Under the pieces are notes generated by a model that made no database searches, was not told the DNA's origin, and worked only from the letters and a program-made list of their open reading frames with translations. Below, one piece after another: positions 1 to 8,746 of a stretch of DNA of 36,515 nt. The first letter of the stretch is position 1; each line of letters begins with the position of its first letter. A program made the position numbers and the translations under genes. Origin of the DNA: an uncultured Oribacterium sp. (GTDB taxonomy: Bacteria > Bacillota > Clostridia > Lachnospirales > Lachnospiraceae); the NCBI GenBank assembly GCA_946413525.1, contig CAMKKZ010000037.1:1-36515 (forward strand), given 5' to 3'.

Positions 1-44
1 CAAAAAAGGTAGTAAAAATTTCATGAATTACTGACAACTACCTT
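1..44 (-). terminator. Rho-independent terminator closing the left glycan block
   Basis: Read on the minus strand, an 8-bp stem (AAGGTAGT at 37-44 pairing with ACTACCTT at 6-13) encloses a loop of about 23 nt that has some internal symmetry. A run of T (A2-A7 on the plus strand) follows. It lies about 67 nt beyond the stop of the last minus-strand gene, so it probably ends the whole left transcript. The loop is long for a terminator, which lowers certainty. Confidence 0.55.
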
Positions 45-110
45 GACAATCAGCGGATGCATGGTTATATCCCGTTTGATGCCTATCCAGAGCTTGCAGA
101 GCCAACCACT

Positions 111-1697
111 TCACATATAACTCCAAAGCATCCTTTTTACTTCAAGCAATTCTGCCTCGTAGGGCTGTTCGGCGTCAATATCTATAATTGGCGCATCCTG
201 AAAAGTGATTTTTTCCAAATCGCTGACCTTCTTTCTGAAAAGCTCGATATTCCGCTGCTCCGGTTTCCTTTTCATTGAAGTCTCGGCGCTTATATTCAGC
301 CTGAAAACAATATCCGGCTTTATTATCCTGACAATTCCCAACCGGCTCATCTCTTTCTCCATAAGGTGTGCGGCCCATCCTTTTTCAACAAAGGTGTCCA
401 CATATTCCAGGATTTTTGGTCCATCGTTCATACCGTTCATTTCAATCTGGGGATACCTATCAAGCAGGCTAATTCCTCCATTCAGCCGGTAGCGCTGCAT
501 TATCCTGATTTTTTTATAATTGGAGTTCTGCACATCATATAAAGCCAGCATTTTCATCATTCTGCGGATAAAAGCGAATGGCTGTCTAAAAAGTGAAACC
601 GTCTGTATACCGCTCTTCTTTCCCATAGTACCATAAATGATATCCTTGTTTTTTTTAATATCCGCATCATTACAGAGCCCATTCTCAACACACCTTTTCT
701 TTTCCAATTTTTTAAACGTATTCAGAAGCTTCATTGAAAACGGAACCCTGCCATCCCCGCTCCCCATATAGAAACGCTTACATTCAATCTTCCGACAAAG
801 CCAACTATGAATTTCTTTTGTCATGGTGCTTTTCCCGGATCCATCCACCCCCACAAACGCCACAATCAAACCTTTTGTATCATGAACTTTCCTAAGCAAA
901 AAACATTTGTCTGTATGCCTTGTCACGAAGGAGCAAGCCTTCCTCCGTATAGTATAATAAAGCGAAAGAACAGATGCCTGAAACCCTCCCATGCGGCGAT
1001 TGTTCAGCATGGTCCTCCTGACCAAGGATGAGATTCGAAGAAATTCCCCTGGTCCAATCCGATTTCCGAACCCAATGCTTGAAAGCATTTCTGCATTCCC
1101 TGCCGAAAACCCGCATTTCTCCGCAAAAGTATGAAATTGCTCCTTTGACGCCCGGGCTTTCAGGTCTACAAATTCCTTTTCCATGGATGGAAACAATACT
1201 GAAGCCATAGGCAGGAAAGTCAACAGGCTTTTCAGCCTTACGTTTACACGCTGCTTAAATGTAGATTTCAGTACCATTCGGACAAGCAGCATCAATAGTT
1301 CAAGATTTGGATCCGTTATGAATATGCCATACCGCGCGTCCTTCACTCTGGATTGCAAAAGCAATTCTCTCCACGGAAGGACATAATCCTTTACCAGTGC
1401 CTTTCCGGTGGCTAGTTGGTAATGCAGATGCAAATGATATAAGATGCCACTTTCCCCATCAAAAATCATCCAATTGTCCACTCCAGGATACCTGCCCAGA
1501 CGGGGAGGATTGAACCTTTTGCCTCCGACTCGAGTTATGGCAGATTCCGCCTGCCCGATATACATAGGATCTACCAATACGTCAAAGTCCCCCCTTCCTT
1601 CAAAACTACTGTCAAGATTTGTATTGCTCTTGAAATGAAGATATGGGATTCCATTTTCCTCAAAGTCCCTAAAAAGGAGTTCCATTACATGTGACAT
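111..1697 (-). CDS. Two-domain protein: nucleotidyltransferase-like N-terminus plus thymidylate-kinase-like P-loop kinase
   Basis: About 528 aa. The N-terminal half has a G-R-G-D-F-D-V-L-V-D motif near residue 37, the acidic pair expected of minimal nucleotidyltransferase folds seen in surface-glycan loci. The C-terminal half starts with VGVDGSGKST near residue 282, a Walker A motif, followed by LLDRYP near 412, the DR(Y/F) motif of thymidylate-kinase-like proteins. The reading frame stays open upstream to a TTG at 1754. I chose ATG 1697 because GGGGGAGAAAGAGA precedes it at good spacing. Family members occur in polysaccharide clusters, but their substrate is not settled; phosphorylation of a sugar or glycan is an inference. 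It is the last gene of the minus-strand block, 106 nt after the kinase-like gene upstream and followed by a terminator. Confidence 0.8.
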   Translation of the reverse strand: MSHVMELLFRDFEENGIPYLHFKSNTNLDSSFEGRGDFDVLVDPMYIGQAESAITRVGGKRFNPPRLGRYPGVDNWMIFDGESGILYHLHLHYQLATGKALVKDYVLPWRELLLQSRVKDARYGIFITDPNLELLMLLVRMVLKSTFKQRVNVRLKSLLTFLPMASVLFPSMEKEFVDLKARASKEQFHTFAEKCGFSAGNAEMLSSIGFGNRIGPGEFLRISSLVRRTMLNNRRMGGFQASVLSLYYTIRRKACSFVTRHTDKCFLLRKVHDTKGLIVAFVGVDGSGKSTMTKEIHSWLCRKIECKRFYMGSGDGRVPFSMKLLNTFKKLEKKRCVENGLCNDADIKKNKDIIYGTMGKKSGIQTVSLFRQPFAFIRRMMKMLALYDVQNSNYKKIRIMQRYRLNGGISLLDRYPQIEMNGMNDGPKILEYVDTFVEKGWAAHLMEKEMSRLGIVRIIKPDIVFRLNISAETSMKRKPEQRNIELFRKKVSDLEKITFQDAPIIDIDAEQPYEAELLEVKRMLWSYM

Positions 1698-1803
1698 TCT
1701 CTTTCTCCCCCTGTCAGAGTGGGTTTTAATTACTCTTATTTGGTGATAAAACAATTCAATATCACGCCAACAAGATATTTCATGCTTATGACATGATTGA
1801 ATT

Positions 1804-2475
1804 TCAGATTGCTTCCAGCAGGAAACTCATGGTTTGCGCCACCGCTTTCTCAAAGTCATTGTTCTCAATATGCCATAGCTTTCTGAAATGCAGACGTTCC
1901 AACACAAATTCAATGTTCTGTTCCTTTATTTCCAAGAGCTTTTGTATTTTACTGTCATTCTCAAGAAGAAAGCGATCTGTCTTTCTTTCCCTGTGCCGTA
2001 TTCTCCTTATGAGCTCATCCATTTCCGCAGTAACATGGATCATTAACGTTTCATGGGAATAAATAACTTCATTCATTTCCTTCATCAGCGGTTCCGCTGA
2101 TTCCGTAAGCAAGATATCATGAGCAATAGAAGTCACATACTGAGCAGGTCCTTCTTCAAAAAAGGCAAAATCCAGGTTTTCCACAGACCTGCTTTCGAGC
2201 TTGTAAGCTGCTTTCAATATATCATTCGCCCATACCCTGGCCATCGGATCCTGGAAAAAAGCTTCTTTTTTACTAAGAACCCGTCTCAACCCCCTGATGT
2301 TCCCGGAAAAAAAACTTCCTGCGCGAATTGCCAACCGGGTAAGCCGCCCGTCTCTACATTCACTCCTATGGATATTTGAAACAGCATAACCTCTTTTGGA
2401 AAATTCATTCATTACGCTTTTACATAAAGCAGACTTTCCCGCTCCGGGACATCCCACAAATTCCACAACGAACAT
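1804..2475 (-). CDS. P-loop NTPase / small-molecule kinase-like protein
   Basis: 223 aa. A Walker A motif, VGCPGAGKSALC, sits at residues 7-18, followed by a basic helical protein with no membrane segment. Architecture and size fit adenylylsulfate-kinase or thymidylate-kinase-like P-loop enzymes, but I see no motif that fixes the substrate. The ATG at 2475 has an AGGGG ribosome site about 5 nt away. It lies 48 nt downstream of the GT2 gene and just upstream of the two-domain kinase, so two P-loop proteins end this operon. Two adjacent kinases beside a Stealth phosphotransferase suggest they act on phosphorylated sugars or glycan ends (inference). Confidence 0.7.
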   Translation of the reverse strand: MFVVEFVGCPGAGKSALCKSVMNEFSKRGYAVSNIHRSECRDGRLTRLAIRAGSFFSGNIRGLRRVLSKKEAFFQDPMARVWANDILKAAYKLESRSVENLDFAFFEEGPAQYVTSIAHDILLTESAEPLMKEMNEVIYSHETLMIHVTAEMDELIRRIRHRERKTDRFLLENDSKIQKLLEIKEQNIEFVLERLHFRKLWHIENNDFEKAVAQTMSFLLEAI

Positions 2476-2523
2476 ATACCCCTCGAAATTCCTATTAGCC
2501 CAGTGTCCGATATATTCGGGGCC

Positions 2524-3432
2524 TTACCTATGTGCCCTTATTTTTTTCATCAGGCCGATCCGGGAAAGCAGAATGCAAAGCAGATTATGGAAACTTTTTT
2601 CCATGGAAAACAGTTCAGAATATTCTTTAGAAGCGTCCATGCCAGCCAGGGATTTGTAATGAGCAAGCTGTCGTAAAAGGTGGATTTTAAACTCCCTGTC
2701 CTCCCTGCAAATATCTTCATATTTTTTTATGAGATAGAGCCTGGAATCAACAAACTTACTGTAACCGCCCATACTGATGGAATCCGGCTGCAAGTACTGC
2801 TCTACCAAGGCTTCAGCCAGAAAATAAACGCAATGATTCCTGCTTGCCCGAATCATCCAGTCATAATCCTGGCTTTTAATCACGCCGGGATCAAACAGTG
2901 CCTCGTCAAAAACCTCTCTTTTTGCGATAATTGTCTGTGTACTGGCGTAGGACTTTCTTCTTAATGTAACATGATCCATAAATGTATTGGATTTTGGAGC
3001 CGTTTCCGGCCATAATACTACTCTTCCACTTTTGGAATCTTCTGTATTATTGTCATTATTATTTGATTCACTGACGTAATGTCTCCGTAACATGCAAAAG
3101 CAAATATCAGCCCCGTTTTCTTCCAATGCCTTCATCTGTTTTTCCAGCTTGTCAGGAAACCATTCATCATCACTATCCTGAAAAGCTATGTACTCCCCAG
3201 CCGCTTCGGCCACCCCCCTGTTTCGGGCCACGCAAGCACCGGATCTTTGATTCAGCCTGATGTACCGAAGCCGCTCATCATTGATAGCTTTCAATTCTTT
3301 TTCCAAAGCATCCTCTGAGCAGTCATCCACCACAATTACCTCAAAATCCGTTATGCTCTGGCCAAGGACGCTCCTTACAGAACGCACTATTGTTCTTTCC
3401 CTGTTATACACCGGAATAATTACTGATACCAC
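2524..3432 (-). CDS. Family 2 glycosyltransferase
   Basis: About 302 aa. The N-terminus has the GT-A signature VSVIIPVYNRERTI, then VIVVDDCSED and the metal-binding FQDSDDEW near residue 95. These are hallmarks of inverting GT2 enzymes that move a sugar from a nucleotide donor to a growing glycan. The frame opens at a TTG (3462) with no ribosome site. A GTG at 3432 lies just before the first beta-strand and has GGGGGAAAG at normal spacing, so I use it. The gene overlaps the 3' end of the Stealth gene by 29 nt, implying translational coupling. Donor and acceptor cannot be read from sequence. It is cytosolic, with no clear transmembrane helix. Confidence 0.88.
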   Translation of the reverse strand: MVSVIIPVYNRERTIVRSVRSVLGQSITDFEVIVVDDCSEDALEKELKAINDERLRYIRLNQRSGACVARNRGVAEAAGEYIAFQDSDDEWFPDKLEKQMKALEENGADICFCMLRRHYVSESNNNDNNTEDSKSGRVVLWPETAPKSNTFMDHVTLRRKSYASTQTIIAKREVFDEALFDPGVIKSQDYDWMIRASRNHCVYFLAEALVEQYLQPDSISMGGYSKFVDSRLYLIKKYEDICREDREFKIHLLRQLAHYKSLAGMDASKEYSELFSMEKSFHNLLCILLSRIGLMKKIRAHR

Positions 3433-4447
3433 AAACTTCTTTCCCCCGTCCGCACAATTCAAAAGAGGACTTTTCCGGAAGGATAGATTCCAAAGCTCCG
3501 TTGACCTCTTTCACCGCTTTTTCAAAATCAAAAATACCGGAATAATCATTGACGCAAACCATTTTGCCCTTCTGCTGCTTGATATAGGATAACAGGCGGC
3601 TATTGTCACCGCCGATGGTAAACATTTTCCCGAAGCCGGATTTCCTAGGCTGAAACCTTCCGCTACAAAGGTTCCAATAACGCATGAGCCAGTGGTTTAG
3701 GTCATTATACTTTCGGAACCTGTTTTTGCATGTATCATCCAAAAGCCCCCTCTCTTTTTCCCATATCTCATTGAAAGTACTTTTAAGGTGAGCCAGAGGA
3801 ATATGAGGATTATAAAAACCCATGAACTGCGGCCAGGGAGAAAGCATGACATTTCTGAATAAACCCCCTCCATATTTTGGATTGAAAACATGGAAAGGCA
3901 TTTCCCGAATAACTTCCTTTTTTCGGAAATACTTATTTATAACAGCTACATTATTCACGGAAGTATGACCGATAATCGGCATATCATATCGCGGGATAAT
4001 TGGGTTCATTACGAACTCATCACAGATTTTTCCGTTCAAAAAGAAATCCGTTTCGGGAGCCTTATTGATTATAAATGTATCATCATTAAAAAGAACGAAC
4101 TGCTCCGAAAGACCTTCAATCCTGTGTAGATTCAACTCAATTGCATTGGAATTGAAGGTTGGCAAGTATTCTTCCGGTATGAAGTCCCGGTGCCTGATGA
4201 CGCGGAGAAGAGGGTGCCCTACATTCAGCCAAGCAGGGACATGACCCCAGGTGACAAAGCAAATAGAATTCACCCACGGAGCATATTTTTCCACCCCACG
4301 GAACCAATACCTCAGGTTCCCCCAGTCGCGAAATCTGGAAGCATGGGAAGATGCCCCCTGTGAATTTCCGTCATATTTGCTTTTTTCAGCTAGCCATTCC
4401 GGATCCGCCCCGTCCACCCACAAGATGACAAAGTCCGTTTTTCCCAT
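3404..4447 (-). CDS. Stealth-family capsular polysaccharide phosphotransferase
   Basis: 347 aa, normal length. Conserved regions appear in family order: CR1 FVILWVDGADPEWL at residues 6-19; CR2 from RFRDWGNLRYWFRGVE through WGHVPAWL to LFNDDTFI; CR3 around HVFNPKYGG; and a CR4-like MVCVNDYSG near the C-terminus. Stealth proteins transfer a hexose-1-phosphate from a nucleotide sugar to make phosphodiester-linked glycans (family knowledge). The start ATG has a GGGGGAT site. The gene begins a three-gene run with the GT2 and kinase-like genes and is separated from the ATP-grasp gene upstream by 332 nt, so it may have its own promoter there. It points to phosphate in the polymer backbone (inference). 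Confidence 0.9.
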   Translation of the reverse strand: MGKTDFVILWVDGADPEWLAEKSKYDGNSQGASSHASRFRDWGNLRYWFRGVEKYAPWVNSICFVTWGHVPAWLNVGHPLLRVIRHRDFIPEEYLPTFNSNAIELNLHRIEGLSEQFVLFNDDTFIINKAPETDFFLNGKICDEFVMNPIIPRYDMPIIGHTSVNNVAVINKYFRKKEVIREMPFHVFNPKYGGGLFRNVMLSPWPQFMGFYNPHIPLAHLKSTFNEIWEKERGLLDDTCKNRFRKYNDLNHWLMRYWNLCSGRFQPRKSGFGKMFTIGGDNSRLLSYIKQQKGKMVCVNDYSGIFDFEKAVKEVNGALESILPEKSSFELCGRGKEVCGISNYSGV

Positions 4448-4779
4448 AATCCTATCCCCCTTGCAAAAGCGCTTTTTGTTGCTCTGATCACCGGAAAAAC
4501 CGAACCGGCAGCATGGCAGAGCTTTGTCACTTTGCCACCGATAAACACCAGCTTATCACGAAACAAATGAACTGAGGATCAGAATGCGCTCCTGTCAGAA
4601 AAGACTTTGATTGCTTTAATGTTTGTGACGATTCAAAACTGGCACGCGGTTTTAGCAGCTCCTATATCCAGCCACGAAACCATATACAAAATCATCTGTT
4701 TCCAGCCAGTTAAATTATGAGTGAATAGCAAAAAAGAATGCATTTATACCTCATTCCTATCTTATACTCTCGGATGCCC
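4448..4779. other. Gene-free interval between Stealth and ATP-grasp genes
   Basis: 332 nt without a convincing gene on either strand. Short open stretches on the minus strand lack ribosome sites and known motifs. I see no strong terminator hairpin or consensus promoter. It may be a decayed gene remnant or a leader for the Stealth gene. Confidence 0.4.
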
Positions 4780-5964
4780 TCAGATCCTCAGCGTGGTAAT
4801 TCTGTCCTCCACGTATTGCATCACTTCCTCTTTGCACCCTTTGTCATAGCAAATCTGTGATACAAACTGACTGCCTCCATTTGCCTCTACCAAAACCCAG
4901 CCTTTATCGGTATAGGCCAAATCCCACCCGACATAGCCAAGTTTCGGAACCAAGGACGCCATTTCTTCCACCAACGCAATGCATTCGCCCCAGCAAGGAA
5001 GCTGAAAACCCTTGTACCTGATCCCGGAGTCAGGATGCATCTCAAAGCTATGCAGGTACTCATCCACGCCATGGCTGTCCAGGATGCCGGTATGACGATC
5101 AACCCCCGTAAAAACGCCGCCAGATCCGGCATTGTCCACAAAAGATCCGGCATGCCCCGTCCTGAAAAAGCAAGGTCCGATCTTAATTCCATGCTTCGTA
5201 CGGAACATAATGACGCGCAGGGTATTTACCGATGACGTATTAAATCGAGCCATGATATCCGCCTGGACAATCCGCTCTTCAATTGAACATCTTCCCCGTG
5301 CCAGAATGCTCTCAAACTGTTTCCCAAGATTCCCCCTATCCGACTTTTCCAAGCTGATCCCACGACCACAAGAAGATGAGACCTGCTTGATTACAAGGTA
5401 ATCATGCTTTTTTGCAAAAGCTTCAAATTTGCCGAAATCCTTACGGGAGGAAACGCTGATTTCATCCCTCTTGAAAAACTTTCCGAACTTTTCATACGTT
5501 GCTGCTTTGTCAAACACATATTGCAAATCCCTAAAATTGCTCATCAGATATTGCATGATTTTTCTCTCCAAATCGGCCACGTAAGCTCTCTTCTCTTCCA
5601 GAGTACGCTCGTCCAGCCTGTAATAAATATACTCATCCGGAGCAAAACCATAAGCAAGGCAGTGAAAAAGCATGCTGATTCGCCGCTTCACATATTCATC
5701 GGATGAAAAGCGGATGCCCGCCGCTTTCAGATATATATCAAAGCTTTCAGTGAGCGATTTTATCCAGACCACCCGTTCCTTTTCAAATCGTGCAACAATT
5801 TCCGGTATCCTTGATGGATTCTTCTCTCCTTCCTTCACGGAGCTCTCCGGAATAAAAAGCTTCCTGAATCCATTAATTCTTTTCTCAGCCAGCCTGTTGT
5901 TAACGAAAGGGATGTCCGGCATATATTTTCTGATAATGTACGCCAAATTCCTGTTCAAAGCCAT
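4780..5964 (-). CDS. Sugar-transfer-associated ATP-grasp protein
   Basis: 394 aa. The central and C-terminal parts resemble the sugar-transfer-associated ATP-grasp family found in capsule loci. Visible motifs are YLVIKQVSSSCGRGI (nucleotide-binding strand and glycine loop), VNTLRVIMF, SGGVFTGVD and the acidic end LGYVGWDLAYTDKGWVLVEANG, where E and N bind metal-ATP. ATP-grasp enzymes form amide bonds through an acyl phosphate, so a role in adding an amino acid or similar group to the glycan is likely, though the substrates are unknown. The ATG lies 1 nt past the TGA of the SDR gene and its GGAGG is inside the last SDR codons, so the two are translationally coupled. Confidence 0.82.
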   Translation of the reverse strand: MALNRNLAYIIRKYMPDIPFVNNRLAEKRINGFRKLFIPESSVKEGEKNPSRIPEIVARFEKERVVWIKSLTESFDIYLKAAGIRFSSDEYVKRRISMLFHCLAYGFAPDEYIYYRLDERTLEEKRAYVADLERKIMQYLMSNFRDLQYVFDKAATYEKFGKFFKRDEISVSSRKDFGKFEAFAKKHDYLVIKQVSSSCGRGISLEKSDRGNLGKQFESILARGRCSIEERIVQADIMARFNTSSVNTLRVIMFRTKHGIKIGPCFFRTGHAGSFVDNAGSGGVFTGVDRHTGILDSHGVDEYLHSFEMHPDSGIRYKGFQLPCWGECIALVEEMASLVPKLGYVGWDLAYTDKGWVLVEANGGSQFVSQICYDKGCKEEVMQYVEDRITTLRI

Positions 5965-5965
5965 C

Positions 5966-7477
5966 TCACCATGCCTCCGAATAACTTTCTAAAATTTTCT
6001 CAATGCTCTCTTCCAATGTCACGGAAGGCCGAAAGCCAAAATCCCTCTGAAAGAGCGAGGAATCAAGCTCCGAGCTTCCTTCCTCATCCCCGTCGGACAG
6101 ATCAATTACAATCTGTTGGTCCCTGACAGACCAGAATACCTCTTTTATCTTCTCCGCTATCTGCGGCAAGCTATATGCGCGGGAAGGTCCCAGGTTATAG
6201 ACCGGTTTCCAGGCAAAACAACCCCTTTCCGCAGGATAATTCCCTGCGTCAATAACCCCTGCACCTTTCATGCCAGCGCTGCTCATACCAGTACCACTTA
6301 TGCCAGCGCCGCTTATACCTTTAACGCCAGTGCCACGCTCTGACATCAGCATCCGCAGGATGGCGCTGGCGGCGTCATCAACGTCCAGGAATCCAAAGCG
6401 CTGCCGGTTCTTCTTCACGCTGATCCTGCCACGCTCCAGAGCCTGCTTCACAAAGCGATTAACAATACGTTGCTCGAAGCCGGGACCAATAAGGCTAGCC
6501 AGCCGGATACTCGTGAAAGCCGTACCAGATGGAAGAGATACATTCCGCAAACAAGCAGTATTGCCTGAAAAGGAAGCATAGCCCGCCGATAGGCCTACAT
6601 TCCCCGATACTACTGCACTTCCCGATAAGGACATTCCCCCATCTATCAGAGCAGGTTTTGTCTGTTCTGAATTCTGACATAGCAAACCATCTGCGGGATA
6701 AATCGACTCATCTATCAGAGTAGGTTTTGGCAGCTCTGCGTTCTGACATAGTGAAACGCCTGCGGGACAAATTTGTTCTCTATGGCAAATCCCCTCCAGC
6801 ATCAGCTCCACCGCATACTTCCCTATGGCATAGCCTGACTCCAGGCAAAGCGCGGTATCCTCCGCGGCCGCTTCCTTCCGTTTTCCGGAATAAACGCTTT
6901 GAGAGGAAATATTGATAATGGCTTTCGCCCCAAAGCGTACCGCGCTTTCAAACAGATCCCTTGTATATTCAAGGCCTTCGGCAACGGAAGCGCCGGAGGC
7001 ATTCCTGGGATAGGCGCAGTTTACAAGAATGGCGTCCCGGAGGATTACCTCTGCCCTGCTGCAGGCCATGCTCCCCCCCGCATTTGCTCCAATCCCGGCT
7101 TGAACCCCCCATGCCCCACTGGCAATGAGTGAATCCTTATGGATGACCCGCAGGCCCGCCTTCTCCCTTTGAGTACCCTTTTTGCCCTCCCACGGAATCC
7201 GATCAGTCAAAGCGCCACACCGATGGCCAGGCCCATTGATTCCTTCGTCCCGCTGAACGCAATCAAACAGGGCATCACTCCGGCAAATGGACGCATCGAT
7301 TCCTTCTTCCCACAGAACATGGACTCCCTGCGTTTCAAGACATTCCCTCAGAGCCTCCGGCCTTGAGGTAGACGCCCATATGGAAAGGCATTGCTCATCC
7401 GAAATATCCCCAAGCCTTGCCGCCAGACGGCTGCCCAGGAAGCCGGAAGCGCCGGTAATCACAATCTTCCGCATCAT
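5966..7477 (-). CDS. NAD-dependent epimerase/dehydratase (extended SDR) with three in-frame insertions
   Basis: 503 aa, against roughly 300 for the family. The Rossmann start KIVITGASGFLGSRLA (residues 4-19), SSQSVYSG and the catalytic YAIGK near 216 identify an extended SDR acting on a nucleotide sugar. Three blocks are extra: about 70 aa before ILVNCAYPRN, about 80 aa after the catalytic helix (two 23-aa repeats plus a Ser/Gly-rich stretch), and about 30 aa of 5-aa repeats before the PVYNLGPS segment. Conserved parts such as TSIRLASLIGPGF and FGFLDVDDAASAILRML resume cleanly after each, so the fold is probably kept with the inserts in loops. The ATG ATG start follows GGGGGA. The SDR substrate is unknown. 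Confidence 0.8.
   Translation of the reverse strand: MMRKIVITGASGFLGSRLAARLGDISDEQCLSIWASTSRPEALRECLETQGVHVLWEEGIDASICRSDALFDCVQRDEGINGPGHRCGALTDRIPWEGKKGTQREKAGLRVIHKDSLIASGAWGVQAGIGANAGGSMACSRAEVILRDAILVNCAYPRNASGASVAEGLEYTRDLFESAVRFGAKAIINISSQSVYSGKRKEAAAEDTALCLESGYAIGKYAVELMLEGICHREQICPAGVSLCQNAELPKPTLIDESIYPADGLLCQNSEQTKPALIDGGMSLSGSAVVSGNVGLSAGYASFSGNTACLRNVSLPSGTAFTSIRLASLIGPGFEQRIVNRFVKQALERGRISVKKNRQRFGFLDVDDAASAILRMLMSERGTGVKGISGAGISGTGMSSAGMKGAGVIDAGNYPAERGCFAWKPVYNLGPSRAYSLPQIAEKIKEVFWSVRDQQIVIDLSDGDEEGSSELDSSLFQRDFGFRPSVTLEESIEKILESYSEAW
6250..6345 (-). repeat. 15-bp in-frame tandem repeat in the SDR gene
   Basis: About six degenerate copies of a 15-bp unit encode a 5-aa period of the form G-(A/T)-G-(I/M)-(S/K), at residues about 378-409. 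The length is a multiple of three, so the reading frame is kept. Confidence 0.75.
6640..6777 (-). repeat. Two tandem 69-bp units in the SDR gene, related to IS66 copy 1 coding sequence
   Basis: Unit 1 is 6640-6708 and unit 2 is 6709-6777. Both start CATCTATCAGAG(C/T)AGGTTTT and contain TTCTGACATAG followed by CTGCGGG. Each encodes 23 aa (I-(C/Y)-P-A-(D)G ... K-P-(T/A)-L-I-D). The same sequence blocks flank the insertion point of the IS110 module at 18510-18537 and 21257-21300. Confidence 0.8.
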
Positions 7478-7825
7478 TCCCCCAACCCATTCTCCATAAT
7501 GTCATTACGTAATATTATCCCCGTCATGATGGTCAGCAACATCTCCCATCATAAGCTTTGTCCGAGCCTCCCTTATTACTCAACCAACAAAGCCCTTTTA
7601 TCAATGTTTTCAAATTTTTTATATTTTGCTGCATACCTTATCGAAATATAGAGTATATGCAGTCCGAAAGAAATATGCTATGCTTAATTCCACGTTGTAG
7701 CTCATCAGCCACGTGTTTTTCTCAAAAGCAAAATTCGAATCCCGGCAAATGAGAACTACAAGCACAAAATCATTTCGTTCAGCAAGAATATGTCAAGAAG
7801 TCACGTTAAATAAACTCAGAGTAAT
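7478..7825. promoter_or_regulatory. Divergent intergenic region
   Basis: 348 AT-rich nt between the minus-strand SDR start and the plus-strand PD-(D/E)XK-like pseudogene. It should hold promoters for both directions. A TGCTATGCT extended -10-like sequence occurs near 7676 on the plus strand, but no full consensus promoter is evident. No gene is seen. Confidence 0.35.
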
Positions 7826-8468
7826 ATGCTAATTCATGGACAAAAAGCAAAAAAGAAAAAGAAAGTAAACTGGCACATCGCCACAGTCAACGCATTGAAG
7901 ATTGACCTCAGAGATTACCAGAACATACTTGAATATGAAACAGAGCATTCGCTCGGAAAGGGGTCCTACCGCATCGACCTAATCGTTGTCAGGAAGAAAT
8001 CTCCGGAGCCCATCAGCAAAACAATCGCCTCCCATTTCCGGGACAGCAATATCTTTGAAATCAAAGGTCTGAAATCCAGCGCCACCATCCAAAGTTATTA
8101 CCGGCTCATTGGCTATGCCGGAATCTATATCAACGAAAACTGGAAAAATAACCAACTCACATCCAAAAACGTTACGCTGAATATCAATCATCAGCAGCAG
8201 TAAACCGAGAAATCTTTTCAAACATCTCGGGAAAAAGTATCTTGCAAATCCCTGCCCGGGAATATATGATTATTCTGATGGAACTTTCCCGCTTCGAATC
8301 ATCGTCACCAGCAAGCTTCCTCCTGAGGACTATCTCTATCTGCGCAGTCTGACCGATGTCTTTCATGATAAAGAACTTGCTGGCAGACTCATTGATGATT
8401 TCCGCTTGCGAAAAGACGACCCCCTGTACGCTGATTACATTGCCCAGCTTGCCCGCGCCGGAAAATAG
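7826..8468 (+). pseudogene. Frameshifted PD-(D/E)XK nuclease-like hypothetical protein
   Basis: The first frame (7826-8203, 125 aa) reads VNWHIATVNALKIDLRDY, then YRIDLIVV and FEIKG. This D...ExK pattern fits PD-(D/E)XK folds and matches a hypothetical family I recognise from Lachnospiraceae. It stops after a run of three CAG codons. The next frame continues at once with RNLFKHLGKKYLANPCPGIY, then FPLRIIVTSKLPPEDYLYLR, to a TAG at 8466-8468; this is the family's usual C-terminal half. So a one-base shift at the CAG/AGC run breaks the gene. The N-terminus may carry a second shift: an ATG at 7837 in another frame begins MDKKQKRKRK, the usual family start, and closes at once. Function is unknown. 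Confidence 0.7.
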
Positions 8469-8483
8469 AAAGGAGAAAAATAC

Positions 8484-8690
8484 ATGGTTCAGCTCAGCGA
8501 AGGATTATTGGATATTATAGACACATGTACCGAAGTAATACGGGAAGATGAAAAAAGAAAAGTCGAATCAAAAGTTAAATCAACCATCCAGGAACTGCGT
8601 TCCTCGAATCAGAAGCTGCTCTCCTCAAATCAAAATCTCCAGACCCGTATCGCGGCGTTGGAACAACGACTTGCGCAGTATGAAAGGTAA
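8484..8690 (+). CDS. Small coiled-coil protein
   Basis: 68 aa, charged, with a heptad-like C-terminal half (LRSSNQKLLSSNQNLQ then IAALEQRLAQYE) that predicts a coiled coil. A strong AAAGGAG ribosome site lies 8 nt before the ATG. It starts 15 nt after the stop of the broken PD-(D/E)XK-like gene, so it was probably co-expressed with it. No membrane segment or signal peptide is visible. I do not recognise a named family; a partner role for the upstream protein is a guess. Confidence 0.6.
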   Translation: MVQLSEGLLDIIDTCTEVIREDEKRKVESKVKSTIQELRSSNQKLLSSNQNLQTRIAALEQRLAQYER

Positions 8691-8710
8691 ATCTTTTATA
8701 CTGCATTTGT

Positions 8711-8746
8711 GCCGCTGGCGTGTCACTAGCCGCTGGCGTGTCACTA
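8711..8746. repeat. Perfect 18-bp tandem duplication
   Basis: GCCGCTGGCGTGTCACTA occurs twice in direct succession (8711-8728 and 8729-8746), between the small coiled-coil gene and the convergent ATP-grasp gene. It is non-coding. Confidence 0.9.

Noticed and set aside
57..278. Plus-strand ORF at the left edge
   Set aside because: It overlaps the minus-strand kinase gene and the terminator region and has no domain or ribosome site.
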